From contig DCUQ01000054.1 of the NCBI GenBank assembly GCA_002327865.1, forward strand, positions 1 to 41,777: a stretch of 41,777 bases of DNA, read 5' to 3'. Positions 23,692 through 33,318 of the stretch are shown one piece after another; within the stretch, counting starts at the first letter, position 1; each line of letters opens with the position of its first letter. Both the position numbers and the translations under genes were made by a program. The notes under the pieces were generated by a model. That model did not search any database. It was not told the DNA's origin and worked only from the letters and a program-made list of their open reading frames with translations. The DNA comes from Syntrophaceae bacterium UBA2210 (GTDB lineage Bacteria; Desulfobacterota; Syntrophia; Syntrophales; UBA2210).

Positions 23692-25476
23692 TTGGGCGAA
23701 AATGAGTTGAAAAAGACAGTTGCCCTCAGGGGTATCGGAGTATCTCCCGGCATAATAATCGGGAGCGCTTACGCTTTGAAACGGCAGGATGTCAAGGAGA
23801 ATCTCTATAAGTTGAGTGATCAGAAATCTATCTCCAGAGAGGTAGAAAGATTTAAAAATTCTCTTGTAAAATCGGAGCGGGAATTGCTGGATATAAAAGC
23901 GGGGCTTGATAACAAGGAGGGAATAGGCCCGTTGTTTATCGATGTCCATATCATGATTCTTAATGATAGGACCTTCGTTGAAAATACTATAAAAAATATA
24001 GAAAATTATCGTGTTAACGCCGAATGGGCGCTGAAGATGACGATCTCCAGACACAGGCATGTGTTTAGTCAGATAGAGGATGATTATCTCAGGGAACGCA
24101 TCAGGGACGTAGAATATGTTGGACAGATAATACTGAGAAACCTGGCCGGGAAGGTAGATGAGAAAATCTCCGATATCAAGAAGGATGTTGTCGTTGTGGC
24201 AAGAGATCTTTCGCCGGCTGATACTGTCCAAATGATGACCCCCAAAATTCTGGGATTTGCCACGGATATGGGGGGTAAGACTTCTCATACCGCAATTGTG
24301 GCAAAATCCATAGGGATACCTGCGGTTGTCGGACTCGAGAGGGTTACCGGGGAAGTGAACACGGGTGATACTATTATCGTTGATGGTACTGCCGGTGTTG
24401 TTATTGTCAATCCCGATCCGGAAGTAATAAAGCGGTACGAGGACAAAAAAAGGCACTACGTTGTAATGGAAGAAGATATGCTCAAGGATGCGCATCTTCC
24501 GGCCATTACAATCGATGGCCATGGTGTGGGAGTCGGCGCGAATATAGAGTTTATCGAAGAGATCGGTTCGGCAGTGCATCACGGGGCGAATGGTGTGGGG
24601 CTTTACCGGACGGAATTTATATATATCAACAGGGGGCAGCTTCCTACGGAAGAGGAACATTTATCCATCTATAAAAAGCTGATAGAATTCGATGGAATTA
24701 AATGGGCCACAATCAGAACCTTCGATTTAGGAGGCGATAAGTTTGTTTCTGATGCCGGACTTGCTGAAGAGATGAACCCGGTGATGGGGTTGCGGGCAAT
24801 AAGATTCTGTCTGCAGGAGATTGACCTGTTTAAGGTGCAACTCAGGGCTATTTTGCGTGCCAGCGCCTATGGCAATACGGGCATACTGCTCCCCATGATT
24901 TCCGGGGTTAAAGAGATCATTGACGCGAGGAGTATAATCGACGAGGTAAAAGAGGAACTTATAGCGGAGAAAATTCCCATTGATGAGAATATAAAGATAG
25001 GTATTATGATAGAAGTACCGTCTGCTGTGATCATGGCGGAGCAGCTGGCGGCGAAGGTCGATTTTTTCAGCATCGGTACGAATGATCTTATACAATATGC
25101 ACTTGCAATCGATAGAGTCAATGAGCGTGTAACATATCTTTATGAACCGCTTCATCCTGCCATATTGCGGATGATCCAAAAGGTTGTCGATGCAGGACAT
25201 AATGCCGGGATAAAAGTCGCCATGTGTGGTGAAATGGCGGGAGACCCGTTGTGTACGCCTATTCTGCTCGGTCTCAGACTGGATGGACTGAGTATGACGC
25301 CACTGGCTATACCTCGTGTAAAGAAAATAATACGAAATTCAACAGTCGAGGAGTCGGGAAGATTATTGGAAAAAGTTATGACACTCGACACAGCCAGTGA
25401 AATCAAAGAATATGTAAGAAGTTACATGATTGAGAAATTCCCGGAATTCTGTCCCAGTAAATGGCAGGCTCACTGA
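23692..25476 (+). CDS. ptsI: Phosphoenolpyruvate--protein phosphotransferase (enzyme I)
   Basis: A 594-residue soluble enzyme transferring phosphate from phosphoenolpyruvate to HPr. The N-terminal domain (GIGVSPGIIIGSAYAL) carries the phosphorylated His199 in GGKTSHTAIVAKSIGIPAVVG (motif quoted whole but continuous with its neighbours). The C-terminal TIM barrel has GVGLYRTEFIY, RTFDLGGDK and the catalytic Cys512 in CGEMAGDP. The TTG start immediately follows the ptsH stop, with GGAGAAGAG as ribosome binding site inside ptsH. Length is typical. Confidence 0.95.
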   Translation: MGENELKKTVALRGIGVSPGIIIGSAYALKRQDVKENLYKLSDQKSISREVERFKNSLVKSERELLDIKAGLDNKEGIGPLFIDVHIMILNDRTFVENTIKNIENYRVNAEWALKMTISRHRHVFSQIEDDYLRERIRDVEYVGQIILRNLAGKVDEKISDIKKDVVVVARDLSPADTVQMMTPKILGFATDMGGKTSHTAIVAKSIGIPAVVGLERVTGEVNTGDTIIVDGTAGVVIVNPDPEVIKRYEDKKRHYVVMEEDMLKDAHLPAITIDGHGVGVGANIEFIEEIGSAVHHGANGVGLYRTEFIYINRGQLPTEEEHLSIYKKLIEFDGIKWATIRTFDLGGDKFVSDAGLAEEMNPVMGLRAIRFCLQEIDLFKVQLRAILRASAYGNTGILLPMISGVKEIIDARSIIDEVKEELIAEKIPIDENIKIGIMIEVPSAVIMAEQLAAKVDFFSIGTNDLIQYALAIDRVNERVTYLYEPLHPAILRMIQKVVDAGHNAGIKVAMCGEMAGDPLCTPILLGLRLDGLSMTPLAIPRVKKIIRNSTVEESGRLLEKVMTLDTASEIKEYVRSYMIEKFPEFCPSKWQAH

Positions 25477-25489
25477 GAGCCGTGAAGAT

Positions 25490-25636
25490 ATGAATGTTCT
25501 ATCTTCAGAAAATCTTTCTAACCATTTTACATCCAGAGTTTCGTTTTGGATCAGGAGTCCTGTAATCTCCGGTTTGATTGTCATTTGTGTTTGGGTAACG
25601 TCGCTTTTTACTTTGATCAGGAATGGTTGCCTCTGA
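25490..25636 (+). CDS. Possible 48-residue single-helix membrane protein
   Basis: An ATG frame 13 bases after ptsI encoding a polar N-terminus and one hydrophobic segment (SPVISGLIVICVWVTSLFTL), ending NGCL. The ribosome binding site is weak. No family is recognised. It fills part of an otherwise empty 360-base gap; the remainder (25637-25809) shows nothing. Confidence 0.25.
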   Translation: MNVLSSENLSNHFTSRVSFWIRSPVISGLIVICVWVTSLFTLIRNGCL

Positions 25637-25809
25637 AAACCTGATTTTCTCTTAACGCTATATTATCCGGCAATGCGGCTAGTTTTATATGCCTAATCCG
25701 CTGAGTGGAACACCCTGATCCCGGTTTTTGTTTCCAGATAGAGTATTCTGTCTTTTCGTGATAACTTCCCGCAATGTTTTAGGGATAGGGATTGGAAGAA
25801 GATATACCA

Positions 25810-25839
25810 ATGTATAAAGGAATCAACGTGTTGTTATGA
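25810..25839 (+). CDS. Possible 9-codon upstream frame coupled to plsB
   Basis: ATG to TGA encoding MYKGINVLL, with GGAAGAAG about ten bases upstream. Its stop overlaps the plsB ATG in an ATGA junction. plsB itself lacks a well-spaced ribosome binding site (AAAGGA lies about 14 bases before its ATG), so restart coupling is plausible. Confidence 0.25.
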   Translation: MYKGINVLL

Positions 25840-28439
25840 CAATAAAATCGGGATGGAAAGCGTTCGACGGGAGAATGGGTGAATGCTCCAGCGGCCTTTT
25901 CTATGAGGAGAAAAGATCTCCCCTCTTGAAACTGCTTGGTAGAGCGCTATCGAAGGTAAAAGCGGATGAAGAAGAACTCGAGAGACTGAAAAACCTCTCG
26001 GAAAAGGGAGTAATCGTATATGCTCTGAAGAACAAGAGCCAGTTAAACTGTATGATACTCAGGAATGTGCTGGACAGGAAGAACATTGAAAAACCGGTCT
26101 ATTGTCACGGTATCAACATGATTCTCTGGCAGCCGTTTCAGAATGCCCTCAAAACCATTGTTTCGTTGTTTTTCAATAGTCCTTTCAAAACCGAATATCT
26201 AAAAAAAATAACAAAGGACAAAAAAAGCTCTATTGTGTACCTCCGCGGTTCCGAGCTCATCGGGGATAAAATTGCACAGGAACCTCTCGGGCAACTGATT
26301 GATGCGCAAAAGGATATGGACATACCGGTCTTTCTGGTGCCGCAACTCGTTGCGTACGGGCGGAGGCGTGAAAAGAAGGACAAGGGACTGATAGATCTGC
26401 TATTCGGGCAGACCGAAAATCCGGGAATGTTACGGAGGGTCATAACCTTTTTCCGGTATTATAAAAAGGCGTTTGTCGTATCCTCGGACCCTGTAAACGT
26501 TCTGGAATTCCTGAAGGAAAATCGTGGAAAGCCGCGGGAAACAATCAGCTATCTGTTGAGGCTGAAGCTCATAGATATGATAAATGATGAAAAGCGGGCT
26601 ATTGTAGGGCCTGTTCTCAAGTCGAGGGAAGAGATTATAGGTATAACCCTGAGAGATCCGGAACTTGTCAGGTTTATGGAAAAAATGGCCTCGACCGGGA
26701 AGGAAGGTTACAATGCGATAATCAGCAAGGCCAGGAAATATCTATTTGAGATTGCAGCAGGTTATAACGATACCTACGTGGGTATTATGGACAGGATACT
26801 TACCTGGTTGTGGAATAACATATATGACGGTGTCGTTATAGATAAGGAAGGCCTTGCAAAGATGAGGAATATTTCCAAAAAGATGCCTTTTGTTGTCATC
26901 CCGTGTCATCGCAGTCACATAGATTATCTGCTTATTTCATATGTTTTTTATTACAACAATATACAGCTCCCTTTCATAGCTGCCGGCACCAATCTGCTTT
27001 TCTGGCCTATGGGATACATTTTCAGGAATCTTGGCGCCTTCTTTATCCGGAGAACCATCGGTGACAACATGCTTTACGGAGAGGTGCTTGCCAAATACAT
27101 CAAGACACTTCTGGACGAAGGGCATCCCATAGAATTCTTTATTGAAGGTGGAAGGAGCCGTACCGGCAAGATGGTTATGCCGAAATACGGTCTTCTCTCT
27201 ATGATAATGCAGGCATACAGGGAAGCCAGTTTTGAAGATCTCGCGATAGTTCCCATTTTCATAGGATATGACAAGGTTATAGAAGAAAAGTCCTATCTGA
27301 AGGAACTTGAGGGTGGCAGCAAGGAAAAGGAAAAGGTCCTGTCTTTGATAAAGAGCAAAAGCGTTCTCAGGAAACGCTACGGGAGGGTTTACATGAATGT
27401 GGGGGAACCGATGTTGCTCAAATCGTACCTTGCATCGCACAAAATCTCCATTGAGGAGTTGGATCTGTCGGAACGGAGAGCTCTCTATAGAAGAATGGGA
27501 TATGAGATTGTTAATGAAATAAACAAGGTGTCTGTCGTATCACCTTTTTCCCTGGTCGCCTCCGGACTTTTATGTCACTACAGAAGAGGAATATCGCATG
27601 ATGATCTCATGGATATTCTTAATACGTTCTATGATTACCTTATTAACATGCGCGTAAAATTCTCTTCAACCTTTGTCAACAAAGAAAAGGCGCTCAGTTA
27701 TGCCCTGGGGATGCTTGAATCATCAGGTCTTATCTCGAAAGCGGGACCGGAAGAGGATGATGAGGAAGAGGAGTTTGGAGAGACCATATACGCTGTTGAT
27801 GAAGGCAAAAGACTCAATCTGGAATACCATAAGAACAGCATACTTCATTCGTTTGTTTCTTTCTCTTTTGTGTCTATCTCAATCCTGTCGGGTGACGGTA
27901 ACAGGATAACTCTTTCCGAAATTATGGCGGACTACAGTTTTCTTAAGGATTTGTTCAAACATGAATTTATATACGACAATAGTGTTGATGACAATGAAGA
28001 GGTAGATAAGGTTTTGTCATACGCGTGTGAAAAGGGCATAATCTTTATTCATAATATTGGAGGTACGTCGTTCATAGAAGTTACCGGCAAAGGAAGGATG
28101 CCGCTCCAGTGGTTTGCCGGACTCATACAGAATTACCTTGAATCATACTGGATAGCGGCCAGAGGGTGCGTGTATCTAAAGAAAAAGGCAAGACAGGAAA
28201 AGGAGCTTTTGAGAAAGATCCAGAGACTAGGCTCGAAAATATATAAAAAGGGAGAAATTTCAAAAACGGAATCTCTTTCCCAGTCTAATTACAGAAACGC
28301 TCTCAAATTTCTTATGGACAGCGGTGTTATATCGGTATCCGGAAATGAAGGCGACAAAAGCGTAAAACTGCTTTCTCTGGGAAACAAAAGCTCACTGGAA
28401 TCCCTCCGGCGCAGCTTATTCAAATTTATGACGCAGTAA
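25836..28439 (+). CDS. plsB: Glycerol-3-phosphate 1-O-acyltransferase
   Basis: An 867-residue membrane-associated acyltransferase that puts the first acyl chain on sn-glycerol 3-phosphate in phospholipid synthesis. The HX4D catalytic motif is His358-Asp363 (HRSHID). The other acyltransferase motifs follow: GAFFIRRTIGDN, FFIEGGRSRTGKM and VPIFIGYDKVIEE. The C-terminal part contains an acidic stretch (EEDDEEEEFGE) and is typical of long PlsB proteins. It converges on enolase with only 21 bases between. Confidence 0.93.
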   Translation: MTIKSGWKAFDGRMGECSSGLFYEEKRSPLLKLLGRALSKVKADEEELERLKNLSEKGVIVYALKNKSQLNCMILRNVLDRKNIEKPVYCHGINMILWQPFQNALKTIVSLFFNSPFKTEYLKKITKDKKSSIVYLRGSELIGDKIAQEPLGQLIDAQKDMDIPVFLVPQLVAYGRRREKKDKGLIDLLFGQTENPGMLRRVITFFRYYKKAFVVSSDPVNVLEFLKENRGKPRETISYLLRLKLIDMINDEKRAIVGPVLKSREEIIGITLRDPELVRFMEKMASTGKEGYNAIISKARKYLFEIAAGYNDTYVGIMDRILTWLWNNIYDGVVIDKEGLAKMRNISKKMPFVVIPCHRSHIDYLLISYVFYYNNIQLPFIAAGTNLLFWPMGYIFRNLGAFFIRRTIGDNMLYGEVLAKYIKTLLDEGHPIEFFIEGGRSRTGKMVMPKYGLLSMIMQAYREASFEDLAIVPIFIGYDKVIEEKSYLKELEGGSKEKEKVLSLIKSKSVLRKRYGRVYMNVGEPMLLKSYLASHKISIEELDLSERRALYRRMGYEIVNEINKVSVVSPFSLVASGLLCHYRRGISHDDLMDILNTFYDYLINMRVKFSSTFVNKEKALSYALGMLESSGLISKAGPEEDDEEEEFGETIYAVDEGKRLNLEYHKNSILHSFVSFSFVSISILSGDGNRITLSEIMADYSFLKDLFKHEFIYDNSVDDNEEVDKVLSYACEKGIIFIHNIGGTSFIEVTGKGRMPLQWFAGLIQNYLESYWIAARGCVYLKKKARQEKELLRKIQRLGSKIYKKGEISKTESLSQSNYRNALKFLMDSGVISVSGNEGDKSVKLLSLGNKSSLESLRRSLFKFMTQ

Positions 28440-28460
28440 TCGTTTCCGGGATCCGTTCTC

Positions 28461-29837
<1,377 letters not shown>

Positions 29838-29887
29838 TCAAGGCAAGCAGTATCTGAGGTATGACATGCCGCCGGCAGAAGGAAATT

Positions 29888-30199
29888 TCAACTGGTTCCT
29901 CGTATATGATCTGCCATCAGCTGTGAGAAATTATCTATTCTTTCAGAAGAAGCAGATCGTATCAGACCGGCTGTCTTTTTTGATTCTTCTATTTTCTTTT
30001 CCGACGCTTTTTGAGCCTCGGAGATAATCCTGTCACGCTCACTGATAACATCGTCCATAGCGATTTCCGCAGACAGGATCTCTCCGACCTTTTTGTTGGC
30101 ATTTTCCAGGATGCTTCTTGCTTCTGCCCTGGCTTTTTCGATCAGACTCTCAGCTTCACCCTCTATCTTTCGTATTGTTTTACCCACTTCACCCGCCAT
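29888..30199 (-). CDS. V/A-type ATPase peripheral stalk subunit H/G (AhaH-like)
   Basis: A 103-residue, highly charged helical protein: MAGEVGKTIRKIEGEAESLI, then KARAEARSILENANKKVGEI, with heptad-like spacing over most of its length. This fits the H/G stalk subunit, which pairs with subunit E to hold the V1 head. It is encoded at the far end of the operon, away from the rest of the stalk genes (in E. hirae its equivalent is first). The ATG at 30199 has AGGAG; it follows the RsbRD_N-like gene by ten bases. The assignment rests on coiled-coil character and context, so confidence is moderate. Confidence 0.7.
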   Translation of the reverse strand: MAGEVGKTIRKIEGEAESLIEKARAEARSILENANKKVGEILSAEIAMDDVISERDRIISEAQKASEKKIEESKKTAGLIRSASSERIDNFSQLMADHIRGTS

Positions 30200-30209
30200 G
30201 GCAATTCTC

Positions 30210-30653
30210 CTAACGCTTCTGTAATTCACCATACTTTTTGGTGATTGCGTAGAGGCCATGATCAAATATGCGGATAGTCTTGTTTATTGTTTCAACTGCC
30301 TGGTGATGCTCCATAGCGTTGAGAAAAGGTGCTTGAAATTCCGTATATAACCACATGTGCCTTCTCATCATGATTACTCCGTAGAGAGCTTCATGGAGTG
30401 GGATATTGAAGCCATACGCAGCTTCGGCATACCCCGCAAAATAATTCTGCAACTCGGTATAGGGTTTTCCACTGAAATATATCGGTTCCAGGTTTTTGTA
30501 AAAAAAGACGGCTCTCTTGAAGCATTCTTCCTCCGGTATATTATTGAATGAAAGTGTTCGGGGATTTTTCCTGACTGCATCACACCACTGCCGCGCAATT
30601 TCTTCTCTGTGTTTCTCCAGGATATTGAACATCTTATCTGCGAATACTCTCAT
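30210..30653 (-). CDS. RsbRD N-terminal-like domain protein
   Basis: A 147-residue all-helical protein. LEKHREEIARQWCDAV near the start, a middle YFAGYAEAAYGFNIPLHEAL and then VIMMRRHMWLYTEF fit the RsbRD_N (non-haem globin-like sensor) pattern as I recall it. In Bacillus RsbR-type proteins this fold is fused to a STAS domain; here it stands alone. Its strong GAGGAGG ribosome binding site and its place between DUF61 and the stalk subunit suggest a role with the V-type ATPase, possibly sensing, but that is inference. Confidence 0.6.
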   Translation of the reverse strand: MRVFADKMFNILEKHREEIARQWCDAVRKNPRTLSFNNIPEEECFKRAVFFYKNLEPIYFSGKPYTELQNYFAGYAEAAYGFNIPLHEALYGVIMMRRHMWLYTEFQAPFLNAMEHHQAVETINKTIRIFDHGLYAITKKYGELQKR

Positions 30654-30683
30654 GATATACCTCCTCTGTTTTTAAATTGAACA

Positions 30684-30725
30684 GCGAGCGTATTCCCCGC
30701 TGCTTGCGACGGGGTTAGCGAGCGA
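30684..30725. repeat. Hairpin flanked by direct repeats, possible dispersed intergenic element
   Basis: A hairpin with CCCCG (30696-30700) and CGGGG (30711-30715) is flanked on each side by the same octamer AGCGAGCG (30684-30691 and 30718-30725). It lies in the 150-base gap between DUF61 and the RsbRD_N-like gene. The arrangement resembles dispersed intergenic palindromes; only one copy is in this window. Confidence 0.5.
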
Positions 30726-30803
30726 ATAAAAAATAAATATTTTCCTTAACAATGGAGTTCCCCCAAAACTTATTGTGGAGAACTTCAATTTCTGCCGGAT
30801 TCC

Positions 30804-31232
30804 TCAGATGGTGAAAGCATATTGCGTGGTCGTCTTCAGCACTTTTCTTAACACTGTTAACTGCGGTCTGAATATGATTATCATATCCGTTTTAAAGGTT
30901 ACGGGCATATCCAGGACCTTTGAAAATATCTTTGCTTCGGTTCCGGTTCTGGATCTTACCAACAAATTACCTTTGTCCGATTCCACCTCTATGATAATCG
31001 GTAACAGCAACGATCGTTGTTCATCATTATTCAATATTCCTGCAAGATATTCAAGCTCTTTCTTCTTGAAATAATGTGTGCTTCCGTCGCTGCATGCGAC
31101 ATGTGGGCGCTTTTCCTCCAGAAGCTCGCTCAATGGTTTCCGGTTTCTCGGCAGATGGGAATTCAGTGTTTTCAGGTCGCCTTTCAGACTGGTTTCAAAT
31201 GTCCTGTCCGGTTTCCCCTGATCAATACGCAT
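30804..31232 (-). CDS. DUF61/UPF0216 family protein
   Basis: A 142-residue protein matching the largely archaeal DUF61 (UPF0216) family: LKTLNSHLPRNRKPLSELLE near the N-terminus, then RPHVACSDGSTHYFKKKELE, LPIIIEVES, and a C-terminal FRPQLTVLRKVLKTTTQYAF. The start ATG, with AAGGGAAG before it, overlaps the subunit D gene by 11 bases, so the two are translated together. The function of the family is unknown. Its presence at the end of an archaeal-type ATPase operon suggests joint inheritance or a functional tie to the enzyme. I assign the family from memory of its motifs. Confidence 0.78.
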   Translation of the reverse strand: MRIDQGKPDRTFETSLKGDLKTLNSHLPRNRKPLSELLEEKRPHVACSDGSTHYFKKKELEYLAGILNNDEQRSLLLPIIIEVESDKGNLLVRSRTGTEAKIFSKVLDMPVTFKTDMIIIFRPQLTVLRKVLKTTTQYAFTI

Positions 31233-31866
31233 ACGCTTCCCTTTGTTCGATCAGCAGTTTGACATATTTAAGCCGTGCGACTTCTTCACGGTCGCGCTCT
31301 TCGAACTTCATTGACAGGTATTTTACGGTTGCATTGAGCCCGGGAATTACAATATATTCGAGCGCGTTATTTACCCGTTTGACTTTGTTAATCTCCTCAC
31401 CCAGAAGCTCCAGGGAATTCTGGAGTTCGGAAAGTTGTATGACACTTTTCAGGCATTCCCTGGCAAGCCTGGCACTGTTATCTGTCAGGGCCGAGGTGTC
31501 CGGTGTATTGCTTCCCGAAAATTGATCGTTGTCCTCGGTTTCAAAGACCGGCATTCTCACCCCGGCCACGTTTCTAGTGTAAGCAGTTATCCGGAAGGCC
31601 ATTTCCGCTGCGAGCATTTCTTTTTCCAGAATTGCATGTCCGTGATACCCTGTAGTGATCGATAGGGCCTTATAAGCCTCCCTGAAATCCATGAGCAGTT
31701 TTTCCTTGAGAACTGTACATTCTTTAACTGTCTGGAGGAATTCCATAATGAGTATCGAAAGCCTGTCTTTGACGATCTTCTGAATTCTCGTCGCTAGCTT
31801 CATGCGACGTTTCAGACGTGTCAGCTCGATCTTGGTCGGTCTTGTCACCTGTACCTTAGTTGTCAT
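31222..31866 (-). CDS. ntpD: V-type ATPase subunit D (central rotor shaft)
   Basis: A 214-residue, mostly helical protein starting TTKVQVTRPTKIELTRLKRR after its Met, the usual subunit D N-terminus. The C-terminus contains RRVNNALEYIVIPGL-type sequence (here KRVNNALEYIVIPGLNAT), which is characteristic. With subunit F it forms the axle turning inside A3B3. The ATG at 31866 lies 22 bases after subunit B; the upstream in-frame ATG at 31908 would overlap B and is unlikely. The DUF61 gene overlaps its end. Confidence 0.93.
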   Translation of the reverse strand: MTTKVQVTRPTKIELTRLKRRMKLATRIQKIVKDRLSILIMEFLQTVKECTVLKEKLLMDFREAYKALSITTGYHGHAILEKEMLAAEMAFRITAYTRNVAGVRMPVFETEDNDQFSGSNTPDTSALTDNSARLARECLKSVIQLSELQNSLELLGEEINKVKRVNNALEYIVIPGLNATVKYLSMKFEERDREEVARLKYVKLLIEQREAYAY

Positions 31867-31888
31867 GACATCACACTTATCTGGCCTT

Positions 31889-33304
31889 TCAGTTGTGTAA
31901 TCGCACACCCGGGGAAGCCTCAGGAAGATACTTTTTTATGTATTCTTCCCTTATGAGCTTGAGATCTTCCCTGGGAAACATGGAGAAGATGTTCCAGGCC
32001 AATCCCAGCGTTTCTTCGACGGATCTTCTGCTCCCCTCGGATTGTGAGATGAATTCTTCTTCGAATCTGTCCGAAGCCGAGAGATATATTCTGTCTCTGT
32101 CACTGAGCGCCTCAGAGCCGATAACGGTAGATATTTCTCTCAGATAGTTTCCCTCCGCGTAGACGGCATACGACTGCATGAATACGTTATTATGATCTTC
32201 CCGCGTGTTTCCTTCACCGATTCCCTCTTTCATCATTCTTGAGAGTGAGAGAAAAACGTCTATGGGCGGATATATTCTCTTTCGTTCCAGCGCGCGGGAA
32301 AGAACGATCTGTCCTTCGGTAATATATCCTGTCAGGTCGGCTATCGGATGCGTAATATCGTCGTCGGGCATTGTCAGAATGGGGATAATGGTTACGGATC
32401 CGGCTTTACCGCTTATTCTTCCAGCCCGTTCGTACAGTGAGGCGAGGTCCGTGTACATATATCCGGGATACCCCCTTCTGCTCGGTATTTCGCCTCTCAT
32501 CGCGGCAAGTTCGCGTAGCGCGTCGCAGTAATTCGTGATGTCCGTGAGTATGACAAGGACGTGCATGTCGTGATTCCATGCCAGGTATTCAGCTGCCGTG
32601 AGGGCCAGGCGAGGGGTTGATAGTCTTTCAATAACGGGTGACGACGCTGTATTGATGAAAGCGACAGAACGGCTGAGTGCGCCGGTCTCTTCCAGGTTGG
32701 AGATGAAATAATCAGCATCATCGTAGCTTACGCCGACCGCGCCGAAGACAATCGCAAACTCTTCCTTTTTTCCCTTCAGTGACGCCTGTCTCAGTATCTG
32801 TGCTGCGATTTTGTTATGCGGAAGACCCGATCCGCTGAATATGGGCAGTTTCTGTCCGCGTACCAGGACGTTGAGCCCGTCTATAGCGGAGATTCCGGTT
32901 TCAATGAATTCCGCCGGCGGCATGCGCGATGCAGGGTTTGCGGGCACCCCGTTTATATCGAGATAGGCATCCGCGACGATCGGCGGTCCTCCGTCTATGG
33001 GGTTACCACTGCCATCGAAGATTCTCCCCACGATATCGCCGGATACGGGCAGCTTCAAGGTTTCTCCTTTGTACCTGACCTTACTGTTGAGCAGATCAAC
33101 CTCGCTGACACCCCCGAATACCTGAACCACGGTAGTTTCTTTCCCAACTTCTATGACCTGGCCGATCCTCGTTTCGCCTGTGCCTAGCTGCACATCGACG
33201 ATTTCGTTGTATCTGATGCCGGGTATGCTTTCAATTACCAAAAGCGACCTTCGTGCCGTACTTATCGCCTTTGTCTGTCTGGTAAAAAGCTGCATAGAAT
33301 CCAT
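31889..33304 (-). CDS. ntpB: V-type ATPase subunit B (regulatory, non-catalytic)
   Basis: A 471-residue nucleotide-binding-type subunit that alternates with A in the A3B3 head. It lacks the P-loop, having FSGSGLPHNKIAAQI in that position, as is normal for B. Other signatures: GRIFDGSGNPIDGGPP, SGKAGSVTIIPILTMPDDDI and YPPIDVFLSLSRMMKEGIGE. The ATG at 33304 has AAGGAGG six bases before; it follows subunit A by 14 bases. Length is typical. Confidence 0.96.
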   Translation of the reverse strand: MDSMQLFTRQTKAISTARRSLLVIESIPGIRYNEIVDVQLGTGETRIGQVIEVGKETTVVQVFGGVSEVDLLNSKVRYKGETLKLPVSGDIVGRIFDGSGNPIDGGPPIVADAYLDINGVPANPASRMPPAEFIETGISAIDGLNVLVRGQKLPIFSGSGLPHNKIAAQILRQASLKGKKEEFAIVFGAVGVSYDDADYFISNLEETGALSRSVAFINTASSPVIERLSTPRLALTAAEYLAWNHDMHVLVILTDITNYCDALRELAAMRGEIPSRRGYPGYMYTDLASLYERAGRISGKAGSVTIIPILTMPDDDITHPIADLTGYITEGQIVLSRALERKRIYPPIDVFLSLSRMMKEGIGEGNTREDHNNVFMQSYAVYAEGNYLREISTVIGSEALSDRDRIYLSASDRFEEEFISQSEGSRRSVEETLGLAWNIFSMFPREDLKLIREEYIKKYLPEASPGVRLHN

Positions 33305-33318
33305 TAAGATCCTCCTTT

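Noticed and set aside
23446..24660. A 404-codon open frame on the minus strand opposite ptsH and ptsI
   Set aside because: It lies fully antisense to well-conserved PTS genes, has no ribosome binding site or recognisable domain and reflects codon bias of the true genes.
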